Program-made: the position numbers and the translations under genes | The notes under the pieces: generated by a model | What the model saw: the letters and a program-made list of their open reading frames with translations, nothing else | Databases searched by the model: none | What the model was told of the DNA's origin: nothing | In this document: positions 34,188 through 43,095 of the stretch, one piece after another | How positions within the stretch are numbered: the stretch's first letter is position 1 | Layout: the number at the start of each line of letters is the position of its first letter | DNA from: an uncultured Haliea sp. | GTDB taxonomy: Bacteria; Pseudomonadota; Gammaproteobacteria; Pseudomonadales; Halieaceae | DNA: 64,000 bases | Assembly: GCA_947258585.1 (NCBI GenBank) | Contig: CAMYIZ010000067.1 | Span: 1-64,000 of the forward strand | Direction: 5' to 3'

Positions 34188-36344
34188 ATGCAAACCATCG
34201 ATGCCCTTGATTCCACCCTCCGCAGTTACCTGGATGCCGAACAGGCCCGGCAGGTTCGGCGTGCCTACTACTTCGCCGAGCAGGCCCACTTCGGGCAGAT
34301 CCGGCGCAGCGGCGAGCCCTATGTGACCCACCCCCTGGCCGTTGCCGGCATCCTCGCCGACATGCACATGGACCACCAGAGCCTGATGGCGGCCATGCTG
34401 CACGATGTCATTGAAGATACCGGCATCGACAAGGACTCCATTGGCAGCCAGTTCGGGCCCGCGGTGGCAGAACTGGTGGACGGGGTCAGCAAGCTGACCC
34501 AGATGGAGTTCAGCTCCCTGGCAGAAAAGCAGGCTGAGAACTTCCAGAAAATGGCCCTGGCCATGGCCAGGGACATCCGCGTGATCCTGGTGAAACTGGC
34601 GGACCGCCTGCACAATATGCGCACCCTGGGTGTACTGCCCCAGGACAAGGCCCGCAGGATTGCCCGCGAAACGCTGGAAATCTACGCTCCCATCGCCATG
34701 CGCCTGGGTATGAACTCGGTGCGCATTGAGTTCGAGGACCTGGGTTTCAGCGCCCTGTATCCCATGCGCGCCACCCGCATCGCGGCGGCGATGCGCGCCG
34801 GCAGCGGCCACCGCAAGGAGCTGGTCGACAAGATTCGCCACCAGATCGAGTCCACCCTGGAGCAGGAGGGCCACGACGTTGAGGTGATTGGCCGCGAGAA
34901 GCACCTCTACAGCATTTACAGCAAGATGAAGTCGAAGAAGAAGTCCTTCGCGGAAATCATGGACATCTATGCCTTCCGCATCATCGTCGACTCGGTGGAT
35001 ACCTGCTACCGGGTGCTGGGCTCTGTACACAGCCTCTACAAGCCGGTGCCGGGAGAGTTCAGCGACTATATCGCGATCCCCAAGGCCAACGGCTACCAGT
35101 CCCTGCACACGGTGCTGATGGGCATGCACGGTGTACCCATTGAAATCCAGATCCGGACCCGGGAAATGGAAGAGATGGCAAACAATGGCATCGCCGCGCA
35201 CTGGCTGTACAAGAGCGATGGCCAGTCCGCCAACGGCAGCCACGCCCGCGCCCGGGAGTGGGTACAGGGACTGCTGGAAATGCAGCAGCGGGCCGGCAAT
35301 TCGCTGGAGTTCATCGAAAGCGTCAAGATCGACCTGTTCCCGGACGAGATTTACGTGTTCACACCCAAGGGCCGCATCCTGGAGCTGCCCCGCGGCGCCA
35401 CAGCGGTGGATTTTGCCTATGCGGTGCACACGGACGTTGGCAACAGCTGCGTGGCCTGCCGGATCAACCGGCGGCTGGCGCCCCTGTCAGAGCCCCTGCA
35501 GAGCGGCCAGACCGTAGAGATCCTCACCGCCCCGGGGGCGCGCCCGAACCCCTCCTGGTTCAACTACGCGGTGACCGCCAAGGCGCGGACCAATATCCGC
35601 CATTTCCTCAAGCACCAGACCCGGGAGGACTCGGTCGCCCTGGGGCGGCGCCTGCTGGACAAGGCCCTGCAGGCCTTCGACAGCAGCCTGGAACAGCTTC
35701 CCGCCAGCCAGATGCAGGACTACCTGAAACGGCACGAGTACGCCGCCCTGGATGACCTGCTGGAGGACATCGCCCGCGGCAACCGGCTGCCACCCATTAC
35801 CGCCCAGCAGATCCTCGGGGAGCTGGCGGCGGGCCTGCTGGAGCCGGCGGAGCAGAAGCCACAGCCCATGGCCATCCGCGGCACCGAGGGCTTCATGGTC
35901 ACCTATGCGCGCTGCTGCCACCCGATTCCGGGCGACCCGATCGAGGGCTACCTGAGCTCGGAAAAAGGCGTGGTAGTGCACCGCGAGCGCTGCAAGAACC
36001 TGGCGGAGATGCGCGAGAACCGCGAGCGCCTGGTGGCCCTGCGCTGGGATGAACAGGTACAGGGCGAATACCTTACCGAACTGCGGATAGAGGTGGAGAA
36101 TCGCCGCGGCATGATCGCGGTACTCGCCACGCGCATCAACAGCATGGGCGTGAACATCGAGAAAATCTCCACCGAGGACAAGGATTACCAATTCACCTTC
36201 GTCGACCTCGCCATGCAGGTCAACAACCGGATCCACCTCGCGCGGATCATGAAGCGCCTGCGCACCGTCAACTCCGTGCGCCGGGTATCACGACTCAAGA
36301 ACGAGGCGCCCGCACGGCGCCCCAAGCAGGGAACAGGCAAATGA
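34188..36344 (+). CDS. spoT: Bifunctional (p)ppGpp synthase/hydrolase SpoT
   Basis: Makes and degrades the alarmone (p)ppGpp. The 718 residues have the HD hydrolase domain (His72-Asp73 in AAMLHDVIEDTG; LVKLADRLHNMRTL near 135-148), the synthetase domain (IYSKMKSKKKSFAEIMDIYAFRIIV near 240-264; GYQSLHTVL and EIQIRTREMEEMANNGIAAHWLYK near 318-341), TGS (about 385-445, EIYVFTPKGRILELPRGATAVDFAY) and a C-terminal ACT domain (about 645-705). The intact HD site makes hydrolase activity expected. The ridA start overlaps its stop by 4 bases. Confidence 0.97.
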   Translation: MQTIDALDSTLRSYLDAEQARQVRRAYYFAEQAHFGQIRRSGEPYVTHPLAVAGILADMHMDHQSLMAAMLHDVIEDTGIDKDSIGSQFGPAVAELVDGVSKLTQMEFSSLAEKQAENFQKMALAMARDIRVILVKLADRLHNMRTLGVLPQDKARRIARETLEIYAPIAMRLGMNSVRIEFEDLGFSALYPMRATRIAAAMRAGSGHRKELVDKIRHQIESTLEQEGHDVEVIGREKHLYSIYSKMKSKKKSFAEIMDIYAFRIIVDSVDTCYRVLGSVHSLYKPVPGEFSDYIAIPKANGYQSLHTVLMGMHGVPIEIQIRTREMEEMANNGIAAHWLYKSDGQSANGSHARAREWVQGLLEMQQRAGNSLEFIESVKIDLFPDEIYVFTPKGRILELPRGATAVDFAYAVHTDVGNSCVACRINRRLAPLSEPLQSGQTVEILTAPGARPNPSWFNYAVTAKARTNIRHFLKHQTREDSVALGRRLLDKALQAFDSSLEQLPASQMQDYLKRHEYAALDDLLEDIARGNRLPPITAQQILGELAAGLLEPAEQKPQPMAIRGTEGFMVTYARCCHPIPGDPIEGYLSSEKGVVVHRERCKNLAEMRENRERLVALRWDEQVQGEYLTELRIEVENRRGMIAVLATRINSMGVNIEKISTEDKDYQFTFVDLAMQVNNRIHLARIMKRLRTVNSVRRVSRLKNEAPARRPKQGTGK

Positions 36345-36724
36345 CCAACCGCGCCATCATCTCCAGCCCCGACGCCCCCGCCGCGATCGGGCCCTACTCC
36401 CAGGCGGTAAAGGTGGGCAACACCGTGTGGCTCTCCGGCCAGATACCCCTGGTGCCCGGCACCATGGAACTGGTCACCGGGGACATCCGTGCCCAGGCGC
36501 AGCAGGTGTTCAGCAACCTGGCCGCGGTGGCCGAAGCGGCCGGCGGCACGCTCAACAGCGCGGTGAAGATCAATATCTCGCTGACTGACATGGGCGACTT
36601 TGCCACCGTCAACGAGGTGATGGCGGAGTTTCTGCAGGCCCCCTTCCCGGCCCGGGCCTGTGTCCAGGTTGCCGGCCTGCCCAAGGGTGTGGCTATCGAA
36701 GTCGAGGCAATCCTGGCCCTCTGA
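36341..36724 (+). CDS. ridA: RidA family reactive intermediate/imine deaminase
   Basis: A 127-residue trimeric protein that hydrolyses reactive enamines and imines released by PLP enzymes. ISSPDAPAAIGPYSQAVKVGNTVWLSGQIPLVPGTMELV (about 8-46) and the active-site Arg in FPARACVQVAGLPKGVAIEVEAIL (about 103-126) are conserved. The ATGA overlap with spoT shows translational coupling, and the spoT-ridA order is common. Confidence 0.96.
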   Translation: MTNRAIISSPDAPAAIGPYSQAVKVGNTVWLSGQIPLVPGTMELVTGDIRAQAQQVFSNLAAVAEAAGGTLNSAVKINISLTDMGDFATVNEVMAEFLQAPFPARACVQVAGLPKGVAIEVEAILAL

Positions 36725-36740
36725 CACCCCGGCGCCCGCT

Positions 36741-37610
36741 TCAGCCCTCGGGCAGCGGGCGCTGCTCCAGTACCGCGCTGTAACCTGCGCGGTAGTCCGG
36801 ATACCTCAGCCTGTAACCGCTGGCCCTCAGGGCCAGGTTGCGGCAGCGCTTGTGGCCGCCCGCGCGTGTGCCGTCGGCCCGGTTCCGCCACTGGGCAATA
36901 CCCAGCGCCTGCGCCAGCCAGAGTTCAACCTCGAACTGCGGCGCGGGCGCATTGTCGACCGCAATCATGGTTCGGGCCGGGGCAATACCCCGCTCCCATT
37001 CTTGCAGCAACCAGGCCAGCAGCCCCCCTACATCGTCCCGGTGAATCCGGTTGCTGTAGCGCAGCGGTGTCTGCGGGCACAGCTCGCCGCCGGCGATCCG
37101 GCGCAGCAGATAGCCCTCGGGCTGGCCGTAGATACCGGCACAGCGCAGCACACAGGCCGGGTGCTCCGAATCCAGCAGTTGCCGCTCTGCATCGATAATC
37201 GCCAGGGCGGCGGGATCAGCGCTTGCCAGGGGACTGTCATCCTCTACCCAGCCGCCCTCTGCCTCCGCGTAGACACGGGTACTGGACACCATCACAACCC
37301 CCCCCGGACGGTGCCGGCCCAGGCCCAGCAGCACGTTGTGCATGGCCTGGCTGAAGCCCTCATGGTATCCGGCTTCGCCGCCGCCGGTCGGCTTCAGGGT
37401 GAGAATGACAAAGTCCGGCGCCAGTGCTTCCAGCATGGACAGAGGCGTGTTTTCGGCGGCATAGTCCGCGGCAATCCCGGCAAAACCCCGGGGCAGGGAG
37501 CGGGGATGTCGCCGCAGACCCGTCACCGACCAGCCGTCCCGCAGCAGAATACCGCCGGCGCGGGCCCCGAGGTCGCCACAACCGACAATCAAAACGCTTT
37601 TGCCCTTCAT
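36741..37610 (-). CDS. NAD(P)-dependent SDR/epimerase-like protein (YeeZ-like)
   Basis: A 289-residue extended short-chain-dehydrogenase-fold protein. The Rossmann motif reads VLIVGCGDLGARAGGIL (residues 6-22), a GxGxxG variant, and VMVSSTRVYAEAEGGWVEDDSPL near 111-133 resembles the SSTxVY catalytic segment of YeeZ-type epimerases, with the downstream YxxxK Tyr not obvious, so catalysis is uncertain. LRCAGIYGQPEGYLLRRI is the usual epimerase block. Substrate is unknown. It is convergent with ridA (16 bp) and divergent from recG. Confidence 0.85.
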   Translation of the reverse strand: MKGKSVLIVGCGDLGARAGGILLRDGWSVTGLRRHPRSLPRGFAGIAADYAAENTPLSMLEALAPDFVILTLKPTGGGEAGYHEGFSQAMHNVLLGLGRHRPGGVVMVSSTRVYAEAEGGWVEDDSPLASADPAALAIIDAERQLLDSEHPACVLRCAGIYGQPEGYLLRRIAGGELCPQTPLRYSNRIHRDDVGGLLAWLLQEWERGIAPARTMIAVDNAPAPQFEVELWLAQALGIAQWRNRADGTRAGGHKRCRNLALRASGYRLRYPDYRAGYSAVLEQRPLPEG

Positions 37611-37696
37611 CTGCCCTTCCCTGACTGGTTACACTGTGCAGCTTCGACCCAACGGGCCCAACGCCGTGATCACAGTGTACTGCACCCCCTGCGCCG

Positions 37697-39826
37697 GTGC
37701 CCGCACCACCCTCCCCGGAGCCTCCAGCCTTGGCCGTGCTTGAACCCCAACCGGTTACCGCGCTGCGGGGGGTCGGTCCCCGTCTCGCCCGGCAGCTGGA
37801 GGACTATGGCATCACCCAGGTGGAGGACCTGCTGTTTCACTTGCCCCTGCGCTACCAGGACCGCACCCGGGTCACCCCGATCGCCGCGTTGCAGGAAGGA
37901 GGCGAGGTGTCCGTCGAGGGTGAGGTGCGGCTCGCGGACATCGTTTTCGGCCGCAGGCGGAGCCTGGTGGCTCGGATTCAGGACGGCACCGGCACCCTCA
38001 CCCTGCGCTTCTTCCACTTCAGCGCGGCGCAGAAAAACAGTCTGCAGCCCGGCGCCAGGCTGCGCTGCTTCGGCCAGGTACGGCGCGGCGCCAGTGGCTT
38101 CGAGATCTTCCACCCGGAATACCGGCTGCTCGCGGACGATGAGGATGCCGGCTTCCCCGGGGCGGTAGAGGCCGGTCTGGGCGCAACACTGACACCGGTG
38201 TATCCGACGACCAGCGGTATCGGCCAGGCCCAGTGGCGCAAGCTCTGCGCCCAGGCCCTGCAGCGGCTGGAACAGGCCCAGCCCAGGGATCTCCTGCCCG
38301 CGGGCAGTGGACAGCGCTTCACCCTGGTGGAGGCCCTGCGCTACCTGCACGCACCGCCGCCGGACGCACCCCTGCAGCACCTGCTGGGAGGAACCCATCC
38401 GGCACAGCTGCGGCTGGCACTGGAAGAGCTCGTCGCCCACAATCTATCGCTCCTGCGGCTGCGGGAGAAGCAGCAGGAGAGAGCCGCGCCGTCCCTGGCA
38501 CAAGGCCGGGCAGCAGCGCTGCAGCGGTCCCTGTTGGCCGGGCTCCCCTTCAGCCCCACCGCTGCCCAGTTGCGGGTGATGGCAGAGATCGGCCAGGACC
38601 TGGCGCTGCCGGTGCCCATGCTGCGCCTGGTCCAGGGGGACGTCGGCTCAGGCAAGACCCTGGTTGCGGCCCACGCCGCCCTGCAGGCGATCGCCAACGG
38701 CTACCAGGTGGCGCTGATGGCCCCCACGGAAATTCTCGCCGAGCAGCACCGGCTCAACTTTGGCGGCTGGTTCGAAGCCCTGGACATCGACCTGGAGTGG
38801 CTCAGCGGGCGGGTGAAGGGCCGGGCCCGCAAGGCCGCGACAGCGAGAATTGCCTCCGGCGAGGCGGCCATGGTGATTGGCACCCATGCCCTGTTCCAGG
38901 AAGACGTAGCCTTCCACCGCCTGGGCCTGGTCATGGTCGACGAGCAGCACAAGTTCGGCGTACACCAGCGTCTCGCGCTCAGTGAGAAGGCGGGCATCGA
39001 CGGTCGCCCACACCAGCTGGTGCTGACCGCCACCCCCATCCCGCGCACCCTGTCGATGGTGGCCTATGCCGACCTCGACTGCTCGGTCATCGATGAACTG
39101 CCGCCGGGCAGGCAACCTGTGACCACCCTGCTGGTGGACAGCCAGCGCCGGGACCAGGTCATGGCCCGGGTTGCCAGCGCCTGCGCCGAGGGCCGCCAGG
39201 CCTATTGGGTCTGTACCCTGATTGAAGAGAGCGATGCCCTGCAGGCCCAGGCGGCGGAAGCGACCGCGCAACAGTTGCGGGAGGCCCTGCCGGATCTCGC
39301 GGTCGGCCTGGTGCACGGGCGGATGAAGCCCGCGGAAAAGGCGACCGTCATGGCCGCGTTCAAGTCGGGCGCGGTGGCGCTGCTGGTGGCCACCACGGTG
39401 ATTGAAGTGGGCGTCGACGTACCCAATGCGAGCCTGATGATCATCGAAAACCCGGAGCGGCTGGGGCTGGCGCAGCTGCACCAGTTGCGAGGCCGGGTCG
39501 GACGCGGCGGTGGCGCCAGTCACTGTGTGTTGCTCTACCAGGCGCCGTTGTCGCGCAGCGGCAAGCAGCGGCTGGTGGCCATGCGCGAGAGCAACGACGG
39601 CTTCTACATCGCCGAGCGGGACCTGGAGCTGCGGGGCCCGGGAGAGGTGCTGGGGACGCGCCAGACCGGCCTGCTGGCATTCCGCATCGCCGAGCTGCCG
39701 ACCCACAATCACCTGCTGGAGCGGGTACAGGCTATCGCCGCAAACCTGCAGGGCGGCGACCCGGCCATCGTCGACGAGCTGATCCAGCGCTGGACCGGCA
39801 GCAAGGCACGCTTCGCCGAAGTCTGA
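37697..39826 (+). CDS. recG: ATP-dependent DNA helicase RecG
   Basis: A branched-DNA helicase that regresses stalled forks. From GTG 37697 it has 709 residues. The wedge/OB domain begins with VTALRGVGPRLARQLEDYGITQVEDLLFHLPLRYQDRT. Helicase motifs are RLVQGDVGSGKTLVAAHAAL (Walker A, about 311-330), MAPTEILAEQH, VMVDEQHKFGVHQR (about 413-426), TATPIPRT and the C-terminal half with QLHQLRGRVGRGG. The exact start is uncertain: a TTG at about residue 12 is an alternative. recG and the convergent DUF1415 gene end 8 bp apart. Confidence 0.96.
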   Translation: MPAPPSPEPPALAVLEPQPVTALRGVGPRLARQLEDYGITQVEDLLFHLPLRYQDRTRVTPIAALQEGGEVSVEGEVRLADIVFGRRRSLVARIQDGTGTLTLRFFHFSAAQKNSLQPGARLRCFGQVRRGASGFEIFHPEYRLLADDEDAGFPGAVEAGLGATLTPVYPTTSGIGQAQWRKLCAQALQRLEQAQPRDLLPAGSGQRFTLVEALRYLHAPPPDAPLQHLLGGTHPAQLRLALEELVAHNLSLLRLREKQQERAAPSLAQGRAAALQRSLLAGLPFSPTAAQLRVMAEIGQDLALPVPMLRLVQGDVGSGKTLVAAHAALQAIANGYQVALMAPTEILAEQHRLNFGGWFEALDIDLEWLSGRVKGRARKAATARIASGEAAMVIGTHALFQEDVAFHRLGLVMVDEQHKFGVHQRLALSEKAGIDGRPHQLVLTATPIPRTLSMVAYADLDCSVIDELPPGRQPVTTLLVDSQRRDQVMARVASACAEGRQAYWVCTLIEESDALQAQAAEATAQQLREALPDLAVGLVHGRMKPAEKATVMAAFKSGAVALLVATTVIEVGVDVPNASLMIIENPERLGLAQLHQLRGRVGRGGGASHCVLLYQAPLSRSGKQRLVAMRESNDGFYIAERDLELRGPGEVLGTRQTGLLAFRIAELPTHNHLLERVQAIAANLQGGDPAIVDELIQRWTGSKARFAEV

Positions 39827-39834
39827 CGGCCCGG

Positions 39835-40434
39835 TCAGAGCGCCCGCAGGCGGGCCAGACGGGCGGCCAGTTCCTCCCGGCCCATGCTGTTCAGGCGGGC
39901 AATATTGGCCCGCGGGATATTTTCCGGCTCAGGCCAGGCAGCCAGGGCGCGTTCCAGCATGTCCTCCCGCAGCAGGTGGATGACCGGCAGCGGCGCGCGA
40001 TTGCTGTAATGACTGGCGGCGTCAGGCGCTTCACCCGCAAACAGGTAGCCGGGATGGAAACTGGCCAGCTGGATAAGCCCTTCCAGGCCAGCGGCCTCCA
40101 GCAGCTCGTTGGCCTGATCGAGAAAATCGAGGTAGTCGTCAAAGCGGGCGAGGCCGCCGGCATAGGCCACCAGCGTGGTGGCGATCTCGTCTTCGCTGCT
40201 GCCCTGCATCAGATCCAGTTCGCGCAGCAGAAACGCCTGCATCTGCTGCAGGCCCTGCTCGCTGTCGTCGGCGGTACATACCGCGATGCGCAGGCCGGGC
40301 CCCTGCAGCAGGGGCCGGGCAAACGGGCAGAGGTCCAGGCCGACCACGCAGCTTTCCAGCCAGGCGCGCAGCTGGCGCTGCGCCCGGTCGACGCTGAGGG
40401 CCGCCCCGCTGATACCGGGTCCGTCCGGGCTCAG
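39835..40434 (-). CDS. DUF1415 domain-containing protein (start codon uncertain)
   Basis: A conserved protein of unknown function; DUF1415 members are about 190 residues. [20 protein letters not shown] and the C-terminal [38 protein letters not shown] are diagnostic. The stop is certain but the start is not. Between the rubredoxin-reductase stop (40431) and the conserved domain the frame has no ATG, GTG or TTG. Canonical choices are a GTG at 40572, giving a 142-base overlap with the upstream gene, or GTG 40347, inside the domain. The boundary given begins at a CTG touching the upstream stop; an ATC at 40413 would give 192 residues. Confidence 0.8.
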   Translation of the reverse strand: MSPDGPGISGAALSVDRAQRQLRAWLESCVVGLDLCPFARPLLQGPGLRIAVCTADDSEQGLQQMQAFLLRELDLMQGSSEDEIATTLVAYAGGLARFDDYLDFLDQANELLEAAGLEGLIQLASFHPGYLFAGEAPDAASHYSNRAPLPVIHLLREDMLERALAAWPEPENIPRANIARLNSMGREELAARLARLRAL

Positions 40435-41801
40435 GGCAGGATTGCCGGCAGGGCCTTCTGCAGCTCGATCTTGGCCCTGGTCGCATCGCCGGTCAGGGCA
40501 AAGCCCAGCAGGTCGCCGTCGGTGCTGCGGAATTCGGCGCGGACATTGTTGCCCTCTGCCTCGATCTTCCACTCACCGGCCGCACCCGCCGCGGGCGGTG
40601 CCACCACCACAGGGCAGGCCGGCGTCTTGATCGTCACCGGCATCGGCGGATACACCACTTCGGTGGGCTCACCCGCCAGGGTCTTGCCCAGTGCCCGCGA
40701 CGCCGCCACCAGCGGCGCCACATAGACCAGCACGTGGCCGGCCACTTCGGCGCAATCGCCCAGGGCATAGACGTTGGCTGCGCTGGTTTCCAGCAGGCGG
40801 TTGGTGACAATGCCGCGGTTGACTTCGATACCGGCGGCCTTCGCCAGGTCCACGCGCGGACGCACGCCCACCGCCGAGACCACGATGTCCGCGGCGATGG
40901 TGTGGCCATTGTTGAGGCTGACAACAACGCCCGCTTCGTCCTTGTTCACCGCCGTCACCAGCGGACCAAAATGGAACTTTGCGCCCTTCTCTTCCAGCGC
41001 CGCCTGCACGGCCTTGCCCGCGGCTTCAGGCAACAGGGTGGGCAGGCAGTAGCCCAGTGGGTCCACGGCCTCCACCTCGAAGCCGCCGTTGAGCAGGTCG
41101 TTGGTAAATTCGCAGCCGATCAGCCCGCCGCCGATGATGCAGACCTTGCGGACCTTGTTCTTGGCCATCGCCGTGCGGAAATCGTCGTAGTCCAGCAAAT
41201 CGTTGACCGAATACACCAGCTCCAGCGCGTCGCCCGCGATCGGCGGCTGGATGGTCTGGGCACCCAGGGCCAGGGCCAGCTTGCCGTAGTGGATCGCGGT
41301 TTTCGCGTCGCCCACCCGGATCACCTGCTGCTCGGTGTCGATGTCGCTGACCTGGGTCATGGTCCAGACGCTGGCCTTGAGCTGCTTGGCCATGGAGCCG
41401 GCATCGAGCTGGGCCAGGTCATCGGCGCCGGTGTCCTTGGTGTAGCCGGTAGACAGCATGGGCTTGGAGTAGGCGCGACCGTCATCGGAGGTAATCAGGA
41501 TCAGCGGTGTTTCGCTGTCGTGCTTGCGGAACTCCTTGGCCAGGCCGTAACCCGCGAGACCAGTGCCGACAATCACCACCGGTGGGTGCACCTTGTCCGC
41601 GACCGGCTCCTCGTGGTGGGGGGTCTCGTCGACAGGAGCCTCCTCGATCAGCTCGAAATCTTCCTTGCCGACCCCACAATCCGGACACAGCCAGTCCTCG
41701 GGCACATCTTCCCACTTGGTGCCCGGCGCGATGCCATCGTCTGGCCAGCCCTCTTTCTCGTCGTAGACCAGGCCGCAGACAATGCATTCCCACTTGCTCA
41801 T
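40431..41801 (-). CDS. Fused rubredoxin / FAD-dependent rubredoxin reductase
   Basis: A 456-residue electron-transfer protein. Residues 1-53 are a complete rubredoxin with two iron-binding Cys pairs, [12 protein letters not shown] and [13 protein letters not shown]. An acidic linker follows, then a pyridine nucleotide-disulfide oxidoreductase domain: FAD-binding [21 protein letters not shown] (about 75-95), NAD(P)H-binding [13 protein letters not shown] (about 220-232), and the second FAD block [30 protein letters not shown] (about 345-374). It probably passes electrons from NAD(P)H to its own rubredoxin and onward to an oxygen or peroxide reductase or an alkane hydroxylase; the partner is unknown. 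In pseudomonads these are separate neighbouring genes. Confidence 0.93.
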   Translation of the reverse strand: MSKWECIVCGLVYDEKEGWPDDGIAPGTKWEDVPEDWLCPDCGVGKEDFELIEEAPVDETPHHEEPVADKVHPPVVIVGTGLAGYGLAKEFRKHDSETPLILITSDDGRAYSKPMLSTGYTKDTGADDLAQLDAGSMAKQLKASVWTMTQVSDIDTEQQVIRVGDAKTAIHYGKLALALGAQTIQPPIAGDALELVYSVNDLLDYDDFRTAMAKNKVRKVCIIGGGLIGCEFTNDLLNGGFEVEAVDPLGYCLPTLLPEAAGKAVQAALEEKGAKFHFGPLVTAVNKDEAGVVVSLNNGHTIAADIVVSAVGVRPRVDLAKAAGIEVNRGIVTNRLLETSAANVYALGDCAEVAGHVLVYVAPLVAASRALGKTLAGEPTEVVYPPMPVTIKTPACPVVVAPPAAGAAGEWKIEAEGNNVRAEFRSTDGDLLGFALTGDATRAKIELQKALPAILP

Positions 41802-41892
41802 AAGGACTCTCGCTCTCTGTCAGTTATGCGGGCAGCCCTACCCCGCTAACATGGACAAGCGGGGGTACAAGCGGCCGAATTTCGAGCGCAAC

Positions 41893-41920
41893 ACTATAAG
41901 GTTGTATGAAAATTGTGCAA
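41893..41920 (-). promoter_or_regulatory. Sigma-70 promoter of the rubredoxin-reductase gene
   Basis: On the minus strand TTGCAC (41915-41920) and TATAGT (41893-41898) are separated by 16 bp, and the start codon lies about 90 bp downstream. The spacer is AT-rich against a GC-rich background. The remaining leader holds no other clear signal. Confidence 0.6.
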
Positions 41921-41977
41921 GGGCTTTGCAGCCGGGCCGCGGCCGTACCGGGCGCTGGTTCAACTTGGTCCCGGTGG

Positions 41978-42220
41978 TCACTGCCTCTCCGCTGCCTCGA
42001 TCTCCCTGGCCCTGCGCTCGGCCTCATCGACCATGTAGTCGCCCATCTGCTCTTCAAACGCCTGCAGCTGCCCGGGGTTGGTCGGCACCCGGGGTGCCCC
42101 TTCGCGCACACTCTGCGCCCCCGGTCCCGCCTGTTCGACAGTACTGCTGCCCCCCAGCTGCTTTTGTACCAGAAGACCAACAATCAGCAGCGTTACCAAT
42201 ACGACAATCAATCTCATCAC
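41978..42220 (-). CDS. Small single-pass membrane protein, function unknown
   Basis: An 80-residue protein with an N-terminal hydrophobic segment (MRLIVVLVTLLIVGLLVQKQL, residues 2-22) and a hydrophilic tail with Pro/Gly residues and a charged C-terminal helix, QAFEEQMGDYMVDEAERRAREIEAAERQ. Codon choice and amino-acid pattern look like a real gene, and no gene overlaps it, but I recognise no family. The N-terminus could be an anchor or an uncleaved signal. It lies between the divergent ubiC and the rubredoxin-reductase gene. Confidence 0.6.
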   Translation of the reverse strand: MMRLIVVLVTLLIVGLLVQKQLGGSSTVEQAGPGAQSVREGAPRVPTNPGQLQAFEEQMGDYMVDEAERRAREIEAAERQ

Positions 42221-42298
42221 AGTTCCACCCTGTTGCCACGCTGGAGGCGGGCCGAAGCCAGCGCCGCCCCAAGCTTACCGCAGCCGGGCTGCGGCTTA

Positions 42299-42359
42299 CC
42301 ATCCGGGTCTTCTGCGGGGGGTGGGGGGCACCCCCGGGCCGGGCAAAAAACCCGGATGG
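42299..42359. repeat. Inverted repeat in the leader of ubiC
   Basis: CCATCCGGGT (42299-42308) and ACCCGGATGG (42350-42359) are perfect 10-base arms. The 41-base interior includes a G-rich run, GGGGGGTGGGGGGCACCCCC, which can form its own hairpin, and the A6 run in GGGCAAAAAACCC. It lies in the 216-bp gap between the small membrane protein and ubiC. Apart from it and a short CCGCAGC-CGG-GCTGCGG palindrome at about 42278-42294 I see nothing clear in this gap. Confidence 0.55.
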
Positions 42360-42436
42360 CTGCGCTTGTGGGACCTTGCACGCAGGCGCCTACTGCCGCA
42401 TGCTCCCGCCTTTGAATTGCCCGGGAGACCCGCGAC

Positions 42437-43063
42437 GTGCCCGCCAAGCCGACGGCCCACAGCGGCCGCGACCCGCGCTGGCGCCGTGTGCAACAGTTTA
42501 CCGCCGCGGAATTGCCTGCGGCCTGTCGCCGTTGGCTGCTGGATGACGACTCACTCACCGCCCGGCTGATCGCGCTCGACGCCGGCCGCTTCAATGTCCT
42601 GCGCCTCGACCAGGGCTGGCAGGTTCCCCTGCCATCCGAGCAGGCTCTGCTACAGGTGCCGCCCAGGCAGCGCGCGCTGGTGCGCGAGGTACTGCTGCGC
42701 CTGGATGAGCGGCCGGTGGTGTTTGCCCGCAGTGTCTTTCCCATCAGCAGCCTCGACGGTGAACTCGCGCACCTGCGCCAACTGCGCAACCGCTCTCTCG
42801 GCGCCATCCTGTTCCGCTTCCCGTCCATGCAGCGCAGCCCGTTCGAGCTCGCGCGGATCGCCGGCGACAGCGCCTACATGGCACCCTGGATAGGCCAGCA
42901 GGAGGACGCCTGGGCGCGCCGCTCCTGCTTCGATATCCACGGCAAGCGCCTGCTGGTCAGTGAGGTGTTCCTGCAGGGGTTCACTCCCTGGGATGCGAGC
43001 CTGCCAGTGCACCGCAGCCAGCGCGGCAAGGTAAGCGCTGCAATCGGTGGCATAAAGCAGTAA
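42437..43063 (+). CDS. ubiC: Chorismate lyase
   Basis: Removes pyruvate from chorismate to form 4-hydroxybenzoate, the ring precursor of ubiquinone. The 208 residues include WLLDDDSLTARLI, PRQRALVREVLLRLDERPVVFARSVFP, LRNRSLGAILFR and the C-terminal ARRSCFDIHGKRLLVSEVFLQG, all matching UbiC. The start is GTG at 42437. ubiA follows 32 bp later, completing the first two dedicated steps of ubiquinone synthesis. Confidence 0.94.
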   Translation: MPAKPTAHSGRDPRWRRVQQFTAAELPAACRRWLLDDDSLTARLIALDAGRFNVLRLDQGWQVPLPSEQALLQVPPRQRALVREVLLRLDERPVVFARSVFPISSLDGELAHLRQLRNRSLGAILFRFPSMQRSPFELARIAGDSAYMAPWIGQQEDAWARRSCFDIHGKRLLVSEVFLQGFTPWDASLPVHRSQRGKVSAAIGGIKQ

Positions 43064-43095
43064 GCTTGCAGCTTGCTCCCAGTCTGCAACCGATC

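Noticed and set aside
34143-35429. A 428-codon minus-strand frame opposite spoT
   Set aside because: Overlaps a fully conserved enzyme and has no similarity of its own.
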